64,000 bases of DNA from Sphingobacterium micropteri (GTDB taxonomy: Bacteria; Bacteroidota; Bacteroidia; Sphingobacteriales; Sphingobacteriaceae): assembly GCF_014692515.1 (NCBI RefSeq), contig NZ_JACOIK010000014.1, forward strand, positions 1 through 64,000, in the 5' to 3' direction. A program made the position numbers and the translations under genes. The notes below the pieces were generated by a model that was not told where the DNA came from, did no database searches, and was given only the letters and a program-made list of their open reading frames with translations. Positions 18,550 through 27,554 of this stretch are shown here, in pieces; the first letter of the stretch is position 1, and each line of letters begins with the position of its first letter.

Positions 18550-21294
18550 TTACGCTCCTTTCTCCATCGGATCACCCGCGAATGCAAGACACTGCATCGC
18601 AGCTAAGCCCCATTGGGCAACGGCATTGGTAGACAAAGGCGCTTCATCCCGCTCACTGAGCACTTCTGGCGGTGCCAAACGGATTGTTGACGGTATGCCT
18701 AATTTCATTCCCGAAGCACCAGCATAGAATTCCTTCCAAGCACGTTCCTTAAGTGTTAGATCTTTTAAAAACCATCCTGCATAAGCCGTGAGTCGGCTGT
18801 GCCCCTGTCCTAAATTCGGTTTGCTAAAGGTTTGGCCAAGGTACCGTTTCTGCCAGGCAGGGTCAGCATTATACGCTTCGCAATACTGTAACCATGCCTT
18901 CGTAAACACCGGAACATGCAACGACCCGATGAGCTCGGCACAGATTTCCGGCAGGCCAAATGCCGCGCTGAGGTGCGATACATGGATGTTACTATTCCCA
19001 ACCCGTTCAAAAGTCCCACTATGCACATCCATATTGGCTGAACTCGTCAAAAAACCCTGGGGCTGATTGCCAATACTTTCCATACTATTCAGTAAACGTT
19101 GTTTTATCTCTTCATCACCCGTTCGCTCCCATTCCGTAAACCAAGCTGATGCTAAGGCTCCCCAGTCGGTGCCGAATGACATACTGACCTTATCCTCGCC
19201 CTTAGCTGCGATCTGGCCCACCTTCCGACCAGGCACAATTCGTTGGAGGGCATGGACTGCCTCAATCTGCTCCCGCATAAGATCACCTATCCGCTCGTCC
19301 GCCGTGAGATAATAGAGAAAACGTCGATTCATAACAGTACTAATGCGCAACTGCTTCGCGCTGCAGCCCCAGTGCATCACATTGTGTCGTGACCCTAGGG
19401 GCGCGAAGCGACCGATATGGTGCACATCGACTTCACCGGTATGTCGCGTCATCGCCTCTGCCATGCGGAACACGTCGTGCCGACCCGAACGCAGAAAATA
19501 ATACCATAACCAAAGGTCGGTAGACAACTCGGAATTATCCCATGCATATCCACCCACATCATACCGCCAGACATGACGGTCGTGGTCGTAATTATGCATA
19601 ACATCCCCGTAATTCCAAAAGCCGTACCATCGATGTTGTTCAATCTGCTTTTTGTAGTAGTCAATATAAAAGGCAAGCTGCTCTTCAATAGCCTTTTCAG
19701 CTACACTTTTTGGTGGACCAGCCGTAAAGGCTCCTCCAAACACACCGCTTTTCTCATAATAGGTAGGGTTACATACCAGCAACGGAGGATGCTGCATATC
19801 CTTGACCCTGTTCGCGAGTTCTGCATGCGTTGGTGTACGATCTACCGCTAAAATTTCAAGCTCACTGGTACGGGCGACACCATAGGGTGTACCAAATTCC
19901 GGTTCATAGTCCTCGTACGTGATATCTAAACCGGCCAGTTGCTCTTCATAAGTGTCTTGCCCCATACCGTCGTGATAGAAACGGAGATCCATGGCGGGTG
20001 CATGGGGCGCCCACAACCAGAGGGTAAGGCCTGCCGCGTCGGTATGTGCATGCCGAATATCAATCTGAGCAGGGTAGCTTTGCCAAAAATTTCGGATACC
20101 AAATACCAATCCACCGCTGGCACCGCCGATATATCCCGCCCCTGCAGCACGTGAACCGTGGGCTGAACTGAGCCAGCCATGACCGGCAGTTGTTCGCTTA
20201 CGGATTTCAAAACCATCTGGCGTGAGTTGGGTAAGCGAATAGTCTCCAAAAGAAGGTATATAGGGTAACCCTTTTGCCACGCTCGGGTTGAATGTTGAAA
20301 TTGGCGGCGTTGCGTTCCCGGCAATCTGGGCATCTCGAATTTCCTTACCAGGATCACGCCTCAACCCTGTCAATCCTTTTACCGCTTCTCCGAATACCCC
20401 TCCATTGTCTCCACAAAATCGGATGTGCCGATCGTATAGCGGGTCTGTCATCGGTACAGTAAACCGTACCCCCAGCCCACGGATAAAATCGGTATACTCG
20501 TCCGCATCATACACCAACGTATGTACCATGCGGATCGATGATGTATCGAGATAGCAATAACAGCGCACTGTAAATGGCAACAGCTCGCGACCGGTATCCG
20601 AGCGATGTATACCCGTGGTTTTGATAACCACCCGGATAGGCCCCGCATGTTCTACGACCGCATCCCGGATTTCGCTCGTGAGCACCTCGCTTAGCAACGG
20701 TTCTCCTGCCACTTGTTCCGGCAGGTTTTGCCAGTAGAGCACCAATTGGCCATCGGTGGCTGTCATCCGCGTTCCTAATTGGATAGATTTGATAAGGTTG
20801 CCTCCTTTTTTAGGGAAGACGCATTGTATGGAGCCTGTATTCACACGAATGGCATCATCATCTTCGGCGACGACAATTGATTTGTCTACCCGCACAAGCC
20901 TCGCTCCTTCTTTGTGCAGAACAAGATCTGCTCCAGAATCTTCCCTTCCTAATACAGCAGCATGCGCCGACCATTTAACCGACCCGTCAGGCCATCGGGC
21001 TGTCACCCAATGTTGCGCACATAGATTGGCTTCTCCAGCAGCGGCCAATACTAACGCTTCCGCGTCTTTCAACGCTCCTTTGCTCCAAGGAACACCCCAG
21101 GTGACACCGCGTTTCGTATCCGGGGCATGATTCCCCAACCAATGCAGGTTTGTTCCATGTTGGTGTTTCGGAATTGGAAAAGGCATCGCGAAGGGCACTT
21201 TACCATAGAATGGTAAACTGGATAACAATACCGATGACTGTTTTAGAAACTGCCTCCTGGACTGCTGACTAGGCTTTTTTTCTTGTCTACGCAT
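18550..21294 (-). CDS. PL26-like exo-rhamnogalacturonan lyase with Tat-type signal
   Basis: 914 residues. The N-terminus carries a twin-arginine motif, SRRQFLK (Arg 13-14), and a hydrophobic stretch, so export by the Tat pathway is likely. The body begins with a beta-rich region (TNLHWLGNHAPDTKRGVTWG, then ARWPDGSVKWSAHAAVL) typical of the RIFT-barrel/exo-rhamnogalacturonan lyase group (PL26, such as fungal PcRGLX). A helical (alpha/alpha) region with HNVMHWGCSAKQ and a C-terminal beta part follow. Length fits that family. PL26 enzymes release unsaturated RG-I disaccharides from chain ends, which GH105 enzymes then hydrolyse. The family call rests on recognition, not alignment. The only shared promoter module pointing at this gene lies about 800 bp upstream, beyond an antisense gene. 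Confidence 0.7.
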   Translation of the reverse strand: MRRQEKKPSQQSRRQFLKQSSVLLSSLPFYGKVPFAMPFPIPKHQHGTNLHWLGNHAPDTKRGVTWGVPWSKGALKDAEALVLAAAGEANLCAQHWVTARWPDGSVKWSAHAAVLGREDSGADLVLHKEGARLVRVDKSIVVAEDDDAIRVNTGSIQCVFPKKGGNLIKSIQLGTRMTATDGQLVLYWQNLPEQVAGEPLLSEVLTSEIRDAVVEHAGPIRVVIKTTGIHRSDTGRELLPFTVRCYCYLDTSSIRMVHTLVYDADEYTDFIRGLGVRFTVPMTDPLYDRHIRFCGDNGGVFGEAVKGLTGLRRDPGKEIRDAQIAGNATPPISTFNPSVAKGLPYIPSFGDYSLTQLTPDGFEIRKRTTAGHGWLSSAHGSRAAGAGYIGGASGGLVFGIRNFWQSYPAQIDIRHAHTDAAGLTLWLWAPHAPAMDLRFYHDGMGQDTYEEQLAGLDITYEDYEPEFGTPYGVARTSELEILAVDRTPTHAELANRVKDMQHPPLLVCNPTYYEKSGVFGGAFTAGPPKSVAEKAIEEQLAFYIDYYKKQIEQHRWYGFWNYGDVMHNYDHDRHVWRYDVGGYAWDNSELSTDLWLWYYFLRSGRHDVFRMAEAMTRHTGEVDVHHIGRFAPLGSRHNVMHWGCSAKQLRISTVMNRRFLYYLTADERIGDLMREQIEAVHALQRIVPGRKVGQIAAKGEDKVSMSFGTDWGALASAWFTEWERTGDEEIKQRLLNSMESIGNQPQGFLTSSANMDVHSGTFERVGNSNIHVSHLSAAFGLPEICAELIGSLHVPVFTKAWLQYCEAYNADPAWQKRYLGQTFSKPNLGQGHSRLTAYAGWFLKDLTLKERAWKEFYAGASGMKLGIPSTIRLAPPEVLSERDEAPLSTNAVAQWGLAAMQCLAFAGDPMEKGA

Positions 21295-21334
21295 AACGAA
21301 CTGTTTTTGGCGTTTATTTATTTATTTTTGTTTC

Positions 21335-22030
21335 ATGAGATGTATATACGCTATTCTTTTTCCGATTTGGATACTCACGACGTTCGTCTCCTGTCAATCC
21401 AGTTCGACCAGTTCAAGCGAATCCGAACTCCTTTTTGAGGAATCATTTGAACAAGGCTTGGATAGCGCACTATGGATAGCCGAAATAGCACCCGAGCCTG
21501 GTTCACAAATCTATGTAGCAGACGGTAAACTTTGGCTCGACACCTATGGCGGCGTAACCGTATGGCTAAACCATCTGCTTGAAGGTAATTTTGCCATTGA
21601 ATATGAGCGTACGGTAGTCGTAGACACCAGCTCAAATGACCGGCTTTCCGATTTGAATCAATTTTGGATGGCCAGCGATCCGTCAAATGAAAACCTGTTT
21701 TCCCGATCTGGTGTATTTGAAAGCTATGACTCCTTATCATTATATTATGTAGGTATGGGTGGTAACAACAATACGACAACCCGTTTCCGAAAATATGAAG
21801 GTGACGGCACCAAACCGCTACTTTATGAACACGACCGTCGGCTGGAAGCCAACCATACCTATCGTATCCGCACAGAAGTGATTAACGGCGTTACTACCTT
21901 CTCCGTGGACGGTCAAGAACTATTCAGCCATCGTGATCCAGATCCGTTGACACATGGTTATTTCGGATTACGGTCTACATACTCCCGCCAAGCGATTGAC
22001 AACGTACGCATTTATCGCCTGAATAACTAA
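21335..22030 (+). CDS. DUF6250-like secreted lipoprotein (concanavalin-type sandwich)
   Basis: 231 residues with the lipobox TTFVSC; the start at 21335 is needed for the signal. The mature domain starts FEESFEQGLDSALWIAE and ends HGYFGLRSTYSRQAIDNVRI, the outer strands of a jelly-roll like those annotated DUF6250 and often found beside pectin enzymes. LNQFWMASDP (about 108-117) is typical of that group. The role is unproven: glycan binding, or an enzyme of unknown reaction. It diverges from the PL26 gene with only 40 bp between start codons, so its promoter must lie partly inside PL26. No copy of the shared operator precedes it. Confidence 0.7.
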   Translation: MRCIYAILFPIWILTTFVSCQSSSTSSSESELLFEESFEQGLDSALWIAEIAPEPGSQIYVADGKLWLDTYGGVTVWLNHLLEGNFAIEYERTVVVDTSSNDRLSDLNQFWMASDPSNENLFSRSGVFESYDSLSLYYVGMGGNNNTTTRFRKYEGDGTKPLLYEHDRRLEANHTYRIRTEVINGVTTFSVDGQELFSHRDPDPLTHGYFGLRSTYSRQAIDNVRIYRLNN

Positions 22031-22097
22031 ACGATGTATTTCATGAAGCAATGTCCTATACGAGCTTATAATTTTCATCATATTCAAGGCTGTTTTA

Positions 22098-22142
22098 CGA
22101 AGTTATTCTTTTATAAAATCGACAGCAACCTGCTGCATCCTG
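22098..22142 (-). promoter_or_regulatory. Shared-type promoter and operator, apparently for PL26
   Basis: Minus strand: CAGGATGCAG-CAGGTTGC (22142-22125), a 20-bp spacer, then TAACTTCG (22105-22098), a near match to TAnnTTTG. It nearly duplicates the PL11 promoter, including the TAACTTCGTAA box and the ATAAAA-type spacer. Transcription would run first through the antisense strand of the DUF6250 gene and reach the PL26 start after about 795 nt. No other minus-strand gene lies between. Confidence 0.65.
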
Positions 22143-22210
22143 CCACATCGGCAAACAGGCTTAATATTTAATTCACGATTCCAAGCCTCGTCTCAGTTGT
22201 CATACAAAAA

Positions 22211-22240
22211 AACAGGCTGTTCGCGGAGGAACAGCCTGTT
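22211..22240 (-). terminator. Intrinsic terminator of the SusCD pair
   Basis: A perfect 12-bp stem (AACAGGCTGTTC / GAACAGCCTGTT) with a 6-base loop. On the minus strand it is followed by a run of seven T, so it best terminates the SusD gene ending at 22274. It may also stop the convergent DUF6250 transcript, although the plus-side T-run is absent. Confidence 0.9.
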
Positions 22241-22273
22241 GAAAAATAAATAATAAAAACTTTTAAAATAGGA

Positions 22274-24250
22274 TCAATAACCCGGGTTTTGCATAGCCGT
22301 TTTCTCGGCTGCGTTCAATGGGCGACCGTCGACGTGGATATTATCCAAGAAGCTTTGCGGAATAGGCCGCACATAATGTCTATTTTCTTGCGGTCTAGCT
22401 TCATTATGGAATACCTCGTTTCGCTTAATCAGCGTTTTGGTTCTTGCTAAATCCTCCCAGCGCATCAGTTCGCCCATGAGTTCACGTGATCGCTCGTTTA
22501 AGATAAAAGCTAAGAATTTCTGTTGGCTAGAATTGACTCCCAGAACGTCATAAAATTGATCTGTTGCATCCAAAATATCAGCTACCGAGCTCAATACCAT
22601 AGCGCTTTCGGTCGCATCCGTCGTTTCCGCTATATTATTCGATTCGTAGTAGGTATTTTTTTCGGAATACGAAACAAATGCACCTGCCGGAACAATCGAA
22701 TTATTTTTATATGCGACACCACCATCTACATAAGCCGACCTATCCTCTCCATCTTTATAGGCTGCACGTTTACGAATTTCATTGATGTAAGGTAGGGCTT
22801 GATCGTAGTTCTCTTGACGACCATAAGCTTCAGCAACAATAAGGTAAGTTTCTGCCAAACGGGCCAAAATTCCATCCCGATAGCCAAATTGTGATGCGAC
22901 AGAATTACGGGATCCATCTGCAAATTTAGACATGGTTACATATCTGCTGGCAGCATAATTTCCGTGATTTCCTTTGTAATCCTGATTGTCACCGGCGAAA
23001 TAACGAACGAACATGTGTGGCGCACGGTTTCTAATATTTTCTTCGGTGTACCTGCTGTCGCCCGCATCGTTCACAATATATTTTATAGAAACTTCTCCTC
23101 CATTGAATTTTGGTTTACCAACCAAATCCGAACTCGGCGCATAATCTTCCTCCCATAATGGTGCCGTTGCCGGCCGGTTACTTAAATATTCTGTTTTGAA
23201 ACTTTTCCAAAAACGGGAGTCGTTTACACGATCAAACACATCCAAGGCGTAATCGGAGGTCCGCAAGCGCTGAAATTCCCTTCCCCCCGGAATATCCCTT
23301 TGCATGCCGGGTAGGTTTTGATACACCGATGGATAGTGCAAATGAATTTGATTACCATAGCGACCGATAGTAGCATCGTTATTGGAGAATTGTGCCGCCA
23401 AAATAATCTCTGGCAATGTTTCGTTAACATCATCTGGCTTTGTGTAACGCCACAGGTCGGAGAAATTTGTCGCCAAACTATGGGAACTTTGTTCGATCAC
23501 TTCCCGTCCATATTTGATGGCCTGTTCTAAGTCCGCATCACGCGTATCGGCATTCCAATCCGCATATAGCTCACTCGCCCGGAACAGGTATGCCTTTGCT
23601 AAAAAGTGAGCAGCAGCCCATTTCGTAATACGACCTGTTTGCGCCGACGAAGGAGGTAACAACTCATAAGCACTTGTAAAATCTGCAATAACCTGATCGT
23701 ATACCTCCTTGGCAGATGCCCGGGTAAACTCGAGCTCGACCGAATATGAAGGTTCTAATTTAAGTGGAACTCCTCCATATTGCTTTACCAATTTAAAATA
23801 GTTAAAGGCGCGGATAAAATGTCCCTCACCTAAGCGTGTATTTTTCGTTTCCTCATTCTCATAGAATTCCGGTACATTCGCGATGACGGTATTCGCTGAG
23901 TTTATTGCACCGTACATATTATCCCAAATCACCCCCACTTCACCCGTAAAACTGTTAAAGTTGGCACTATACGTTCCCCACATTTCTTTAATGCGATCGC
24001 CTCCAACCCAAAACTCATCCGTCCCATAATTAGTGGACGCATATGCCCATTCATAATTGAAATGAAATTTCAAGCTTTGGTACATGCCGGTTACCAAGCC
24101 GTCAAGTCCTTCCGTCGTTTCATAATCTGCCGTATTTCTTGCAGTGATCATTTCTTCATTCAGAAAATCTTTCTTACAACCCTGCATACTTAAAAACGGA
24201 ACCGTCGCGAGCAATAGATATGTATATTTATTTTTGATTATCTTCATCAT
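22274..24250 (-). CDS. SusD/RagB-family outer-membrane glycan-binding lipoprotein
   Basis: About 658 residues from the ATG at 24250 (or 24247); the frame to 24271 overlaps the SusC stop and adds MLDFKFT. The lipobox is SMQGC, followed by KKDFLNEEMITARN. The SusD core is shown by FIRAFNYFKLVKQYGGVPLK (starting near 145) and ERSRELMGELMRWEDLARTK near the C-terminus. It is longer than the SusD at 11210 because of an extended central region with several long loops (for example around ENIRNRAPHMFVRY). It pairs with the SusC at 24258-27380, and a strong terminator follows it. Confidence 0.93.
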   Translation of the reverse strand: MMKIIKNKYTYLLLATVPFLSMQGCKKDFLNEEMITARNTADYETTEGLDGLVTGMYQSLKFHFNYEWAYASTNYGTDEFWVGGDRIKEMWGTYSANFNSFTGEVGVIWDNMYGAINSANTVIANVPEFYENEETKNTRLGEGHFIRAFNYFKLVKQYGGVPLKLEPSYSVELEFTRASAKEVYDQVIADFTSAYELLPPSSAQTGRITKWAAAHFLAKAYLFRASELYADWNADTRDADLEQAIKYGREVIEQSSHSLATNFSDLWRYTKPDDVNETLPEIILAAQFSNNDATIGRYGNQIHLHYPSVYQNLPGMQRDIPGGREFQRLRTSDYALDVFDRVNDSRFWKSFKTEYLSNRPATAPLWEEDYAPSSDLVGKPKFNGGEVSIKYIVNDAGDSRYTEENIRNRAPHMFVRYFAGDNQDYKGNHGNYAASRYVTMSKFADGSRNSVASQFGYRDGILARLAETYLIVAEAYGRQENYDQALPYINEIRKRAAYKDGEDRSAYVDGGVAYKNNSIVPAGAFVSYSEKNTYYESNNIAETTDATESAMVLSSVADILDATDQFYDVLGVNSSQQKFLAFILNERSRELMGELMRWEDLARTKTLIKRNEVFHNEARPQENRHYVRPIPQSFLDNIHVDGRPLNAAEKTAMQNPGY

Positions 24251-24257
24251 CGTAAAT

Positions 24258-27200
24258 TTAAAATCCAACATTCAATCCAAAAACAACCCCTCTGTTAAAG
24301 ATGGAACTGCCCGTATCGGGATCTATCCAATCGACTTTCGAATACAACAGTCCGGGATTCATAGCCTGTGCATAAATACGTAGGTTAGCCAATTTAATCC
24401 GGTTGGTAAAATGCTGCGGGAAGGTATAACCCAGCGATACATTCCGAAGTTTTATGAAACTGCCATCTTGATAATTCATCGCGCTTCGAAAGGGGTCTCC
24501 CGAGAAACTATTGTAATTAGGGGCAGGATATTCATTTGTTGGATTATCCGGTGTCCAGTAATCTACAACACGCTGCGCAAAACGACCTTGTAGAGATTCT
24601 GCTCCGCTTTCAATCGTAAAGCCCATCCGACCGTAAATGAAGAAATTGAGATCAAAGTTTTTATAGGTAAACGTATTGCCAAAACCAAAATTCCAATTTG
24701 GTGCGGAATGTCCACGGATTTCCCTATCATCATTCGCATCTATTTTATAATCTCCATTTACATCCTTCACTCGAATCGTTCCAGGACTAAATTCATGTCC
24801 ATTTTCGTTAAACTTTGCCATCTCCGCCAAATCTTCCGGTGTATCTTGCCACAGACCTTCTTTCACGTAATCGTAAAAAACAAATAGTCGCTGACCAATA
24901 AACCGCACATTGGCCATATCATCCAATTTCCCATTCTGCAGCTCTACGATACGGTCTTTACTATGTGTAAAATTTAGTGTTGATTCCCACGAGAAGTTAG
25001 CAGACGAAATATTCAGGCTATTCAATGTGACATCGATACCGCGATTTGCCGACGTCCCCACATTATCCCAAGTATGTACATATCCATTCACAGATGGTAT
25101 CGAACGCGACATTAATAAATCCGTCGTCTTGGATGTAAAATAGTCTATTGAACCCGACAATCGATTGTTTAACAAGGCGAAGTCTACACCGTAATTCACC
25201 TGTGCCGTCTTTTCCCAGCTCAAATTTCGATTGGGCATGGGGAGCGGATCGGCTAGGGAAGGGTCGCTAGGTACATAGCCGTCTTCGACAATATTCCCCC
25301 AACTGTAATACAATGGTGTAAGCATTCCTAACGTTCTGTATGGATCTACCGACGAGTTCCCTGTAACACCAAAACCTACGCGGGCTTTTAAACTATTGAC
25401 CCAGGTCACATTTTCCAAAAAACTTTCCCGGTCCAACCGCCAAGCAACAGCCAATGACGGGAAGAAGTCCCATTTATTGCCTTCTGCCAGTTGGGAAGCA
25501 CCGTCCCAACGCACCGAACCCGTAAAGAGATATTTACCGTCAAAATCGTAATTTCCACGCACCATATAAGAGGTTAGCTGGGTCTCCACCAAATCCGAGT
25601 CAAACCCTTGTAATTGTTCAACCGAACTTAGTTTGTACCACATTTGACTACTCCAGGGCAAGTTATTCGCCCGCATGGACGAAGTCTCTGTTCTGTTGGA
25701 AGTTGCACTTTGCAAAAATGTCAACCCCATATTATGCTTATCAAACGAGCGATCATAATAAATCAGGTTATCTAATGTCCAAGAGAATCGCATCGTTTGA
25801 TCTAGTCGAGCCTCACTTGTTGAACCGGGTTCTCCGCCTCCTCTGTTCACTGAGTTTGCATCAGCGAAACGTCCATTTCTGTTACTATAATAATCCGGTC
25901 CAAAATTAATGCGATAACGCAATCCATTGATCGGTTCTAATTCTGCATAAATATTTCCGAAGTTCCGCCATACTCTTCGCTCATTCACATTATAATCCCA
26001 CTCCGGCACCGGGTTTAGGATATTCACATCTCCGCCCGGCTGATTAATACGATTACCTTCGTCATTAAATGGTACGGCATAGGGAAGCATGCCGCGAGCT
26101 GCTGCATATAAATTACCCGGACCCGTTGCATTACTTGTCTGATAACCATAGTTCTGATTGCCAAGAGTCGAATTCAGTACGGCACCCATCTTGAACCAAT
26201 CTTTTGGCTTGATGTCGATGGTCAGCTTCCCCGAAAAGCGTTCATAATCTTGTCCCTTTTGTGTACCGTCTTGTTTTAAATAACCGAATGACCCGTAGGC
26301 TTGTGTTACTTCCGAGCCTCCACTGGCCGAAATAATGTGATCGTGGGTTACGCCGGTTTTCGTTACATAGTTACCCCAATCGGTTGTCGGAACTAAACTG
26401 CCGTTCCATTGTCCATTTACCCAACCCTTTTCAATATTCGCCCAAGCATAAGGATCTTTGCCAAAAATAAGCATGTCTTTATCATAATCAATACCTTCAG
26501 GATACTTCACATCATCGTTTGTATTTTGCCGAAAGGCATTTCTATATGCTTCTCTACGAAAGTCAATATACTGCCCTGCATCCATCATTTCTGTCCGATC
26601 ATTCAGCTTTTCAATGGTTGAGGTCACCGAATAATTTAACGTTGTTCTACCTGCCACACCGCGTTTTGTCGTTACGATAATAACCCCATTGGCACCTCTG
26701 GAACCGTAGATAGCTGTTGCAGATGCATCTTTCAATACATCTATCGCTTCGATATCTTTTGGATTTAGAAATTCAATGCCTCCTGAACTTAAGGGCACAC
26801 CGTCAACCACATATAATGGAGAATTTGATGCTAATAGCGAACGTTCTCCACGAACCCGTATAGACCCCATTTCGCCGGGACGTTCGTTGGATGTTACATC
26901 CAGACCCGCTGCACGCCCTTGTAATGCCTGCAATGGGTTCTGTACGGGCATTGCGGTAATATCCTCACTATTTATCGAAACAACCGAACCCGTCAAATCT
27001 CCCTTTTTAACGACATTATATCCCACCACTACAACTTCTTCGACCAACTCACTTTCTGATTCCAACGTCACTGTTAGTGAACTGCGGTTGTTAATATTTT
27101 GTTCCTGACTCCCGTAACCAATCATAGAGAATACCAACGTTCCCGTTGGTGGTACACTGATACTGAATGTTCCATTATTGGTTGTCGTCGTAGCAACAGT

Positions 27201-27380
27201 TGTCCCTTTGAGCTGTACCGTAACTCCAGGTAATGAATTTCCTTCAACATCCTTTACTGTTCCTGTCACTGGTGTCTGAGCCCATGCCGGAAATGTCCAT
27301 AAGCAGATTATACAGATCAACATGAGACATCTGTTCTGTAGATCGATTCTCCTCGTTTTCGTCATTTTTTCTATGTACAT
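24258..27380 (-). CDS. SusC/RagA-family TonB-dependent outer-membrane transporter
   Basis: 1040 residues; a second possible start at 27365 begins MTKTRRIDLQNR. Signal peptide ends AWAQ. CarboxypepD-like domain (VTGTVKDVEGNSLPGVTVQL), the TonB-box-like LVEEVVVVGYN, plug (SPLYVVDGVPLSSG, IDVLKDASATAIYGSRGANG) and a barrel ending VVFGLNVGF. It is the canonical SusC of this window and pairs with the SusD at 22274. It has its own copy of the shared promoter module between it and the GH2 gene, with a predicted leader of about 100 nt. Confidence 0.96.
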   Translation of the reverse strand: MYIEKMTKTRRIDLQNRCLMLICIICLWTFPAWAQTPVTGTVKDVEGNSLPGVTVQLKGTTVATTTTNNGTFSISVPPTGTLVFSMIGYGSQEQNINNRSSLTVTLESESELVEEVVVVGYNVVKKGDLTGSVVSINSEDITAMPVQNPLQALQGRAAGLDVTSNERPGEMGSIRVRGERSLLASNSPLYVVDGVPLSSGGIEFLNPKDIEAIDVLKDASATAIYGSRGANGVIIVTTKRGVAGRTTLNYSVTSTIEKLNDRTEMMDAGQYIDFRREAYRNAFRQNTNDDVKYPEGIDYDKDMLIFGKDPYAWANIEKGWVNGQWNGSLVPTTDWGNYVTKTGVTHDHIISASGGSEVTQAYGSFGYLKQDGTQKGQDYERFSGKLTIDIKPKDWFKMGAVLNSTLGNQNYGYQTSNATGPGNLYAAARGMLPYAVPFNDEGNRINQPGGDVNILNPVPEWDYNVNERRVWRNFGNIYAELEPINGLRYRINFGPDYYSNRNGRFADANSVNRGGGEPGSTSEARLDQTMRFSWTLDNLIYYDRSFDKHNMGLTFLQSATSNRTETSSMRANNLPWSSQMWYKLSSVEQLQGFDSDLVETQLTSYMVRGNYDFDGKYLFTGSVRWDGASQLAEGNKWDFFPSLAVAWRLDRESFLENVTWVNSLKARVGFGVTGNSSVDPYRTLGMLTPLYYSWGNIVEDGYVPSDPSLADPLPMPNRNLSWEKTAQVNYGVDFALLNNRLSGSIDYFTSKTTDLLMSRSIPSVNGYVHTWDNVGTSANRGIDVTLNSLNISSANFSWESTLNFTHSKDRIVELQNGKLDDMANVRFIGQRLFVFYDYVKEGLWQDTPEDLAEMAKFNENGHEFSPGTIRVKDVNGDYKIDANDDREIRGHSAPNWNFGFGNTFTYKNFDLNFFIYGRMGFTIESGAESLQGRFAQRVVDYWTPDNPTNEYPAPNYNSFSGDPFRSAMNYQDGSFIKLRNVSLGYTFPQHFTNRIKLANLRIYAQAMNPGLLYSKVDWIDPDTGSSIFNRGVVFGLNVGF

Positions 27381-27483
27381 TTTTACTAATTAGTTAACAT
27401 TCATGATCTACCTTCCCTTCTTTATTAAGGCGTAAAAAGTAAAGTCATTTTCCTTTAATCGTTTTTTCTTAGCGTTTATAGCG

Positions 27484-27552
27484 GCAAGTTATACAAACGA
27501 TAAAATGATGGCAACCTGCCGTATCCTGTACAGTGTGAACTACCGTATCCTG
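27484..27552 (-). promoter_or_regulatory. Promoter and operator of the 24.3-27.4 kb SusCD pair
   Basis: Minus strand: CAGGATACGG-CAGGTTGC (27528-27511), a 20-bp spacer, then TAACTTGC (27491-27484), a partial -7 match. A further exact half-site, CAGGATACGG, lies at 27552-27543, giving three half-sites. The module starts 3 bp after the GH2 stop codon. Confidence 0.7.
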
Positions 27553-27554
27553 CT

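Noticed and set aside
21304..21330. Promoter for the DUF6250 gene (TTTTTGG and TATTTTTG)
   Set aside because: The spacer is only about 13 bp and the start would fall on the ATG; not convincing.
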